A DNA stretch of 64,000 bases from Bacteroidota bacterium (GTDB lineage: Bacteria > Bacteroidota > Bacteroidia > Chitinophagales > Chitinophagaceae): NCBI GenBank assembly GCA_016712665.1, contig JADJQP010000006.1, positions 1-64,000 of the forward strand. The letters run 5' to 3'. Made by a program: the position numbers and the translations under genes. This document shows positions 58,456 through 64,000 of this stretch, piece after piece (positions within the stretch are counted from its first letter, which is position 1; every line of letters begins with the position of its first letter). The notes beneath the pieces were generated by a model that had not been told where the DNA came from, did not search any database, and was given only the letters and a program-made list of their open reading frames with translations.

Positions 58456-60300
58456 TTAGTACTTAATGAGTTTGAACCTTTGACTTTCTTGCTGTTGCTG
58501 CAATTCTAAGAAATATATCCCATTCGAAAAACGGGACAGATCAATAGTAAGCACTTTGCCCTTCACGAAAGGTATCTGTAAAACTGCTTTTCCGGTAGCA
58601 TCAAAAACGGTGCAGTTCAATAGTTGCACTTCTGATGAAAATGTCACTTTATAGGTCCCTGTACCCGGATTCGGCGAAACCGAAATGATGCCTTGGTCGG
58701 AAATTGTATGGATACCAACTGAATTTCCAACAATAAAAGAAGTGGTGTCTGAATATATAAAATTATTGTATTTAGTATACAATCGGCCGCTAACCAGCGT
58801 ATTATTGGGCGTTGTGTTTTGCATGGTGATGGCCAGGTTGCCCGAGCCCATTTGATGGGTAATCAAATTCGAAAGCACAATGGTGTCGGTATTGGTTTGT
58901 ATCCAAGGATTATTACTTACAAACCATGATTTTAATTGCAGACAAGTGTCCAATCCATAGTTTTTAAATTTATATTGTAAATTAATATTGGTGGATGGAA
59001 AGCTATGCAAACCCTCCCTGATATGCTCTATATAAGGACCTGACATCCATGAGGCCATAATATTTTGATATAAATTTTCTTGACAGAGTGGAATAATTTC
59101 TAGAGGAGATGGCCAAAAGCCGTCTGCGGCGCTGCCTACTTCAGGGGTGATGGCAAATATTTTTGGTTTAGCCACCTGATCGCCATAATGCCAGTCGTCG
59201 GAGCTGCCATTCGACAAATAATTTAGTGTTTGCCAACAATTTCCACTGACATACATATTTTCTTTGGTAAGGATATCGGCCACTACCTGAAATGTAGTAT
59301 CGTCCGCACATGTAAGATTTTGATACCCCCAAGGATAAATAAACCAATCGCCGTACGAATGGTAGTTGAGTACCACCTTGGGTTGTTTCAGGATGGTAAA
59401 ATCTCTAGCGATTTGTGTTTCATTTTCGGAAAATCCTGCGGTACCTCTGTAGGTATCACTTGAGGGATTCGGTGAAGACCCGGCATTGTCAAATCCCCAA
59501 TATTTCGCATAGTTCCGATTTAAATCGACTCCAAACGTACCTCCGCCATTTACTTTTCTATTTTTGCGCCACATACCTCCCCCATTCGGGTTGATTGTTT
59601 CGTTATAAACATAACCATCAGGATTCAATACCGGAATAAAATACAATTCTCTATCGTCTACCAGATGTTTCACCACAGAGTCAGAAGCTCCATAATTTTC
59701 GAGCAGGTACCACATGAAATAAATGAGTTGGGCTGCAGATTGCGGTTCGCGCGCATGATGAAGGGCTGTAAATAAAGTACGATGTTCTTGTGGTTCTGTA
59801 ACAGCATAATTATCTGAAATTTTATAGACAAAAATAGGTCTGTTTTCTATGGTTAGCCCAATTTGTTGTTTTGCTGAAATCAAATTAGGATACAACAAAT
59901 TCATAGAATCCAAGTTTTGTTGCATTTGAGATAGGGTCATAAAACCACCCATGCTACCTCCGTGATAATTTGCAGGTACGCCTCCTGTTCTTTTTTTTTT
60001 GGCGGCGTTTTTCAAATCATTTGCGGCGCGTTGTTCATAAAACTTACTGACATCCTCAGCTAAAATTTTGACATTGGAGGCATTTGAAACAAGTATACTT
60101 CTTTCATCCTGATCAAAATCTCCCACAAAGCCCTTATCGCTTTTTGCCAAATGTTCAAAAACAATTAAGGTGCGCAGTTTCTCAAATTGTGCCTGATTTG
60201 CTTCAAAATAAATTTTTGAATAAACGGTGGTTTGATTGATTTGCGCTCTGGAAACATGTGCTAATAATATAAAAGCACATAAGTAGACGTATTTCCTCAT
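58456..60300 (-). CDS. M14-family zinc carboxypeptidase with T9SS sorting domain
   Basis: Secreted metallocarboxypeptidase of 614 residues. Signal peptide MRKYVYLCAFILLAHVSRA. The catalytic domain (~residues 115-410) has zinc ligands His/Glu in HHAREPQS (near residue 178), PVLNPDGYVYN, WRKNR, GVDLNRNYAKYW, third zinc ligand His in NYHSYGDW and catalytic Glu in ITPEVGSAADGF. A beta domain (~430-530) and T9SS sorting domain (SVSPNPGTGTYKV ... FSNGIYFLEL) follow. Export to the cell surface and trimming of peptide C-termini are expected. It lies upstream of the SusCD operon on the same strand, 296 bp away, which suggests peptide use by that locus. Confidence 0.93.
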   Translation of the reverse strand: MRKYVYLCAFILLAHVSRAQINQTTVYSKIYFEANQAQFEKLRTLIVFEHLAKSDKGFVGDFDQDERSILVSNASNVKILAEDVSKFYEQRAANDLKNAAKKKRTGGVPANYHGGSMGGFMTLSQMQQNLDSMNLLYPNLISAKQQIGLTIENRPIFVYKISDNYAVTEPQEHRTLFTALHHAREPQSAAQLIYFMWYLLENYGASDSVVKHLVDDRELYFIPVLNPDGYVYNETINPNGGGMWRKNRKVNGGGTFGVDLNRNYAKYWGFDNAGSSPNPSSDTYRGTAGFSENETQIARDFTILKQPKVVLNYHSYGDWFIYPWGYQNLTCADDTTFQVVADILTKENMYVSGNCWQTLNYLSNGSSDDWHYGDQVAKPKIFAITPEVGSAADGFWPSPLEIIPLCQENLYQNIMASWMSGPYIEHIREGLHSFPSTNINLQYKFKNYGLDTCLQLKSWFVSNNPWIQTNTDTIVLSNLITHQMGSGNLAITMQNTTPNNTLVSGRLYTKYNNFIYSDTTSFIVGNSVGIHTISDQGIISVSPNPGTGTYKVTFSSEVQLLNCTVFDATGKAVLQIPFVKGKVLTIDLSRFSNGIYFLELQQQQESQRFKLIKY

Positions 60301-60396
60301 TTTAAAAATTTTAAACGAATATACAAAATTAAAAACAAATTGTACGTCCTGCCGCCATTATTAAAAGGATACCTTTGCTTGGTGCAAACTAGTAAA

Positions 60397-60792
60397 ATGA
60401 AAACGGATATAACAAACACAGCTGATATTGCGTTACTACTCAAGCATTTTTATGACAAGGTTTTGAAGGATGATTGTATTGGATATATTTTTACAGATAT
60501 CGCCAAAATGAATCTCGAAACGCATATGCCCATCCTTTGTTCATTTTGGGAATCTATTTTATTTGGCACCGCGCAATACAAAGGGAATCCTATAATAAAG
60601 CATATTGAGTTAGACAAAAAAGAACCGCTCACATCCCTGCATTTTGACCGATGGAAACGGTTATTTTTTGAGACTATTGATGAATTGTTTGAAGGAGAAA
60701 AGGCATCTTTAGCCAAAGAAAAAGCAACTGCGATGGAATTTTTAATCAAAATGAAAATTGATGCCAGTCGAAAGCCGGGATTTATTCAATAA
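60397..60792 (+). CDS. Group III truncated haemoglobin
   Basis: Cytoplasmic haem protein of 131 residues from the ATG at 60397 (MKTDITNTADIALLLKHFYD); the upstream extension is unlike globins. The features fit group III: IGYIFTDI, FWESILFGTAQYKGNPIIKH, proximal His82 in SLHFDRWKRLF and a helical C-terminus. The distal residue pattern lacks a clear His. Members bind O2/NO; the physiological role is unsettled. It is read in the same direction as hmgA, whose dioxygenase reaction needs O2, but a 129-bp gap and separate -7 box argue against a simple operon. Confidence 0.9.
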   Translation: MKTDITNTADIALLLKHFYDKVLKDDCIGYIFTDIAKMNLETHMPILCSFWESILFGTAQYKGNPIIKHIELDKKEPLTSLHFDRWKRLFFETIDELFEGEKASLAKEKATAMEFLIKMKIDASRKPGFIQ

Positions 60793-60888
60793 AAAATGGT
60801 TGGTGGGTTTTTGAATACAGTATGTAAAGGCACGAGTAAAAGTTTTGAACTAATAATCGAATTTCAAATTAATTATTGGGCGTTTGAT

Positions 60889-60896
60889 TAACTTTG
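60889..60896 (+). promoter_or_regulatory. Candidate -7 box for hmgA
   Basis: TAACTTTG matches TAnnTTTG, 25 nt before the hmgA ATG. No clear -33 element at normal spacing. Confidence 0.4.
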
Positions 60897-60921
60897 TGGA
60901 CTCATTCACTGAATTTAGATT

Positions 60922-62079
60922 ATGGCACATTATTATACCTTAGGTAAAATACCACACAAGCGACATACCCAATTTCGTAAAGAAGATGGAACGCTGTATA
61001 GTGAACAATTGTTTAGTACCGAAGGATTTTCGTATAACTACTCTTTGTTGTATCATGTGCATCCACCCACAAAAATCATACGGTCTGAAGAACCCAAGGA
61101 TATCAATCCTGTGATTGCTACGCCGAATATTTTAAAGCACCGAAGTTTTCAAGGTTTTACTATAAAACCGATTGCTGATTATTTAGAAAGTCGGAAGCCG
61201 GTTTTGGTGAATAGTGATTGCCATATCTCGCTGGCAGCTCCTCAGCAAAGTATGACCAATTATTTCTACAAAAATGCAGATGCAGACGAAGTACTGTTTG
61301 TACATGAAGGAAGTGGAAGGGTATTGACACAATATGGCGAACTTCCATTTAGCTATGGCGATTATATTGTAATTCCTCGGGGGGCTATTTATCAAATTAC
61401 TTTTGATACGGAGGCAAATCGACTATTTATTGTGGAATCTTTTGGCCCCATCCGATTTCCAAAACGATACAAAACAACAGAAGGACAGTTGATGGAACAT
61501 GCGCCATTTTGCGAGCGTGACATTCGAAAACCACAAGATTTAAAAACCTATGACCAAAAAGGTGAGTTTACCATCTATACTAAAAAGAAGGGACTCCTTT
61601 ATCCGATCACCTATGGCACCCACCCTTTCGACGTAGTGGGCTGGGATGGCTACGAGTATCCGTACATTTTTTCAATTCATGATTTTGAACCCATTACCGG
61701 CAGGGTGCATCAACCCCCACCCGTACATCAAACCTTTGATGGAAAAGATTTCGTAATCTGTTCATTTGTGCCGCGTTTATACGATTATCATCCTGAGGCC
61801 ATTCCGGCTCCTTATAATCATAGCAATATCGATAGCGATGAAGTTTTGTATTATGTAGATGGTGAGTTTATGAGTCGCAAACATGTAACCCGTGGTATGA
61901 TTACCTTGCATCCAAGCGGCATTCCACATGGACCACATCCCGGGGCAGTTGAAAAAAGTATTGGCAAAAAAGAAACCCCTGAATTAGCAGTGATGGTAGA
62001 TACATTTAGACCCTTGCATTTAACCAATCACGCACTCGAGATTGAAGATCAAAATTATGAAATGAGTTGGGCGGAGTAA
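60922..62079 (+). CDS. hmgA: Homogentisate 1,2-dioxygenase
   Basis: Iron enzyme opening the ring of homogentisate to maleylacetoacetate in tyrosine/phenylalanine breakdown. 385 residues, cytoplasmic. Typical blocks: YYTLGKIPHKRHTQFRK, SYNYSLLYHVHPPTKI, DADEVLFVHEGSGRVLTQYG, GDYIVIPRGAIYQI, ESFGPIRFPKRY, PFDVVGWDGYEYPYIFSIHD, SFVPRLYDYHPEAIPAPYNH and the iron-region Glu/His residues in SDEVLYYVDGEF ... GITLHPSGIPHGPHPGA-like sequence. Neither hppD nor fahA is adjacent. The gene is intact and followed closely by an octamer repeat array. Confidence 0.95.
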   Translation: MAHYYTLGKIPHKRHTQFRKEDGTLYSEQLFSTEGFSYNYSLLYHVHPPTKIIRSEEPKDINPVIATPNILKHRSFQGFTIKPIADYLESRKPVLVNSDCHISLAAPQQSMTNYFYKNADADEVLFVHEGSGRVLTQYGELPFSYGDYIVIPRGAIYQITFDTEANRLFIVESFGPIRFPKRYKTTEGQLMEHAPFCERDIRKPQDLKTYDQKGEFTIYTKKKGLLYPITYGTHPFDVVGWDGYEYPYIFSIHDFEPITGRVHQPPPVHQTFDGKDFVICSFVPRLYDYHPEAIPAPYNHSNIDSDEVLYYVDGEFMSRKHVTRGMITLHPSGIPHGPHPGAVEKSIGKKETPELAVMVDTFRPLHLTNHALEIEDQNYEMSWAE

Positions 62080-62087
62080 GCTAATTT

Positions 62088-62191
62088 GAGGATTTGAGGA
62101 TTTGAAGATTTGGGGATTTGAAAATTTGAAGATTTGAAGATTTGGAGATTTGAGGATTTGAAAATTTGAAAATTTGAAAATTTGGGGATTT
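62088..62191. repeat. Tandem octamer array, 13 units of GRRRATTT
   Basis: Thirteen contiguous 8-bp units with the frame G-R-R-R-A-T-T-T begin 9 bp after the hmgA stop: GAGGATTT x2, GAAGATTT, GGGGATTT, GAAAATTT, GAAGATTT x2, GGAGATTT, GAGGATTT, GAAAATTT x3, GGGGATTT. All variation is A/G at positions 2-4; the G and ATTT are constant. Similar short arrays occur between genes in Bacteroidota. Role unknown. Confidence 0.9.
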
Positions 62192-62272
62192 CATCTGTCG
62201 CGGCGGATAAATATGCGAGGTTCGGAATAGGAAATATGTAAGCATCAAAGGGTATAATCTTCACCAGAATAA

Positions 62273-64000
62273 CTAATAAATACTGATTTTTCGGATTACT
62301 TTTTCGCTCGCCTTGTTTTCGGCAGTGAGTATATAATTTCCGGCAGGTAGTGCTGAAATATTCAGCACCTCACTTTTACCAACAAAGAATTTGCTGCAGA
62401 CTATCGTTCCTGTAAGATTGTACAAGTTAATAGTGTATGTGTCAAATTTTTCAAAATCCATTTTTAGTTTGTCTTTGGCGGGATTTGGATATACGGTTAT
62501 CGGAAAAGCCTGCACCAGATCATTGATACCCTCTGTGCCTGCAGAAAAATACTCATGGGCGCCGATGTCAATTTTTGGGCCGGAAATTCTTTGGTTTCCA
62601 TAAAAATCAGTGGCACTTGGACTGATATTTTGTGTTTTACCTGCATTGATACAAGCACTTGTTTGTGTTAATTTAAAATCAGCAAATAAGGCATTGTCGG
62701 TATGTCCACATACAAGGGTGGGGTTTACCAAAAGTGGACTGGCAGCTATCACATTCGAAGTGGTGTCGCCATTTCGAACAATATTGGTCGCCTCAATCAT
62801 TTCGTAAAATGGGTAGTCAATCCAATTATTTTCAAAAGTATAAAACACCCCTTCAGAAATGCGGATGTCTTTTTTTACGCCATAAAAGCTTGATTCATTG
62901 CCATAAAAAATATTATTCTGAATATACAATTGTGTCAAATTATTGAAGGAATGAATAGCGGCTCCATCACTGGTTGATTTGTTTTTAATAAAATGATTAT
63001 TGTAAATCCATGCCTTGCAGCTATAGATATAAATACCCGCTCCAAAATAATTCGCGTAATTATTAGCGATAACATTATCGCGAATAATATACTCCGTGCT
63101 ATCGAAGGTTCCATTATTATTGTGCGAAATATGAATGGCTCCGCCTCCGTCGGTAAGTCCGCAATTGCCATCCAGCATTTGATTATTGCAAATTAAATTC
63201 TTCTCGATAGTTGTTTTGCCCATGGTACATGCAATGGCAGCCAATCGTTGGTTTACATTATGATGAATTTTGTTGCCTCGCAACATATTATGGCCTCCAT
63301 CAACCCGTATGGTGCCCATACCAACAGCACCATTGCTATTACTATCAACTTCATTATTCTCAAACAACATTTCACTATAAATGGTAAAAACGGTTCCTCC
63401 TTGCATATTGTGATGAAAACGATTGTCGTGCACTTTTAAGCTCCCTCCCAAATAGGTGTCAAATTTAAATGCTGCAACTCTGGTTTGATTCGCATGAATA
63501 TTGCAATATTCCAGTTCAAATACTTGACCGGGTTTAAGACTGCCCACTAAAATATTTCCGACACTTTGATTTGCAGTGCTTTGGCAGTGAACATATTCGC
63601 AGTGTGACACTTTCAAACTTCTAAAAAAAATAAATAAAGCCGCATTATCGTTCATTGGAAAATTAACCCCATGCTTCACGTCTTTAAAAATGCAATAAGA
63701 CAGAAGGCTACTATCAACACCATTATATTCATTGAAGTACACACCTCGCCAGCCACCGGATTGGATGATATCATTGTGCCAACCGGTAGTATCATGAATT
63801 TTAAACACAATGGGGGCAGCCTGTGTTCCAACGGCTCGCAAAATACCATTTACTTTAATCTGATAAAAACCTTGCATAATTACTTCTACGCCCGGTTGAA
63901 TATTGAGTGAAGAAATGGTAATATTACCTCCCACTAAATAGGGCGAACCGGCCAAGGTCCAGGTAGCACCACTGACATTACCTGCTGGAACATTGGTAGA
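62273..64000 (-). CDS. T9SS parallel beta-helix protein, 5' end beyond window
   Basis: Surface or secreted protein. The minus-strand frame is open to the right window edge: upstream of an internal TTG at 63955 the coding continues as STNVPAGNVSGATWTLAGSP, so the true start lies outside. About 480 residues form a right-handed parallel beta-helix with PbH1-type ladders (LFENNEVDSNSNGAVGMGTI; YIIRDNVIANNYANYFGAGI; YIQNNIFYGNESSFYG). The rung pattern N-x-I-x-x-N is regular. A T9SS sorting domain ends it (VYPNPAKDKLKM ... LPAGNYILTA). Such helices are often polysaccharide-binding or lyase folds; no catalytic residues can be assigned. Confidence 0.88.
   Translation of the reverse strand, partial: STNVPAGNVSGATWTLAGSPYLVGGNITISSLNIQPGVEVIMQGFYQIKVNGILRAVGTQAAPIVFKIHDTTGWHNDIIQSGGWRGVYFNEYNGVDSSLLSYCIFKDVKHGVNFPMNDNAALFIFFRSLKVSHCEYVHCQSTANQSVGNILVGSLKPGQVFELEYCNIHANQTRVAAFKFDTYLGGSLKVHDNRFHHNMQGGTVFTIYSEMLFENNEVDSNSNGAVGMGTIRVDGGHNMLRGNKIHHNVNQRLAAIACTMGKTTIEKNLICNNQMLDGNCGLTDGGGAIHISHNNNGTFDSTEYIIRDNVIANNYANYFGAGIYIYSCKAWIYNNHFIKNKSTSDGAAIHSFNNLTQLYIQNNIFYGNESSFYGVKKDIRISEGVFYTFENNWIDYPFYEMIEATNIVRNGDTTSNVIAASPLLVNPTLVCGHTDNALFADFKLTQTSACINAGKTQNISPSATDFYGNQRISGPKIDIGAHEYFSAGTEGINDLVQAFPITVYPNPAKDKLKMDFEKFDTYTINLYNLTGTIVCSKFFVGKSEVLNISALPAGNYILTAENKASEKVIRKISIY

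Noticed and set aside
62088..62191. Octamer array as a CRISPR
   Set aside because: Units are contiguous 8-mers without spacers and no cas gene is present.
62055..62264. Minus-strand frame through the octamer array (KSSNFQIPKSSN-type repeats)
   Set aside because: The peptide repeat is produced by the 8-bp DNA repeat read in three frames; no independent evidence for coding.

Overview
This window is a chromosomal segment from a member of the Bacteroidota, probably a Chitinophagia/Sphingobacteriia-type bacterium; the class is inferred, the phylum is well supported. The evidence is: nine secreted proteins ending in type IX secretion (T9SS) C-terminal sorting domains with a YPNP-like start; a SusC/SusD pair; the Bacteroidota-type genes batD/batE and rprY; promoters with the phylum's TAnnTTTG -7 box; AT-rich DNA; and Lys-Lys-type signal peptides. 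No T9SS core machinery, phage, integrase, insertion sequence or CRISPR array is visible.

Layout. 1-4.1 kb: a copper-type P1B ATPase cut by the window edge, a broken tsaE, and a secreted dockerin/cohesin-like protein lacking its start. 4.1-8.7 kb: batD-batE, then two secreted proteins with a cohesin-like fold and tandem dockerin repeats. 8.9-12.5 kb: a LytTR regulator and its beta-propeller sensor kinase. 12.5-18.7 kb: a T9SS PKD protein, an S9 peptidase and an EnvC-like coiled-coil/LytM protein. 18.8-28.1 kb: a TonB receptor lacking its plug core, a small unknown protein, an MsbA-like ABC exporter and two T9SS proteins, one built from eight cysteine-patterned PKD repeats. 28.2-41.3 kb: mainly housekeeping genes (fdhD, nitronate monooxygenase-like, fhs, rprY, LolE-like permease, HlyD/TolC, nadB, ndk, accA, tRNA-Asp). 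41.8-51 kb: a small OmpA-like protein and two tandem paralogous ~1,380-residue surface proteins combining IPT, Ig-like and glycine-rich domains. 51.3-64 kb: two small secreted unknowns, a SusCD locus with an accessory lipoprotein, an M14 carboxypeptidase, a group III truncated haemoglobin, homogentisate dioxygenase, an octamer repeat array and a parallel beta-helix T9SS protein cut by the right edge.

The strongest biological signal is the pair of giant surface proteins. Their Ig-like frames are nearly identical at DNA level, while unrelated glycine-rich modules occupy equivalent positions, and one module type sits in a different slot in each copy. This looks like cassette exchange on a conserved scaffold. 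A second pattern is that at least seven genes are broken by small indels and two by larger losses. Many breaks lie in or next to homopolymers, so uncorrected sequencing error is a serious alternative to real gene decay. I use 'CDS' where one small indel splits an otherwise complete gene, and 'pseudogene' where several indels or a deletion are involved.
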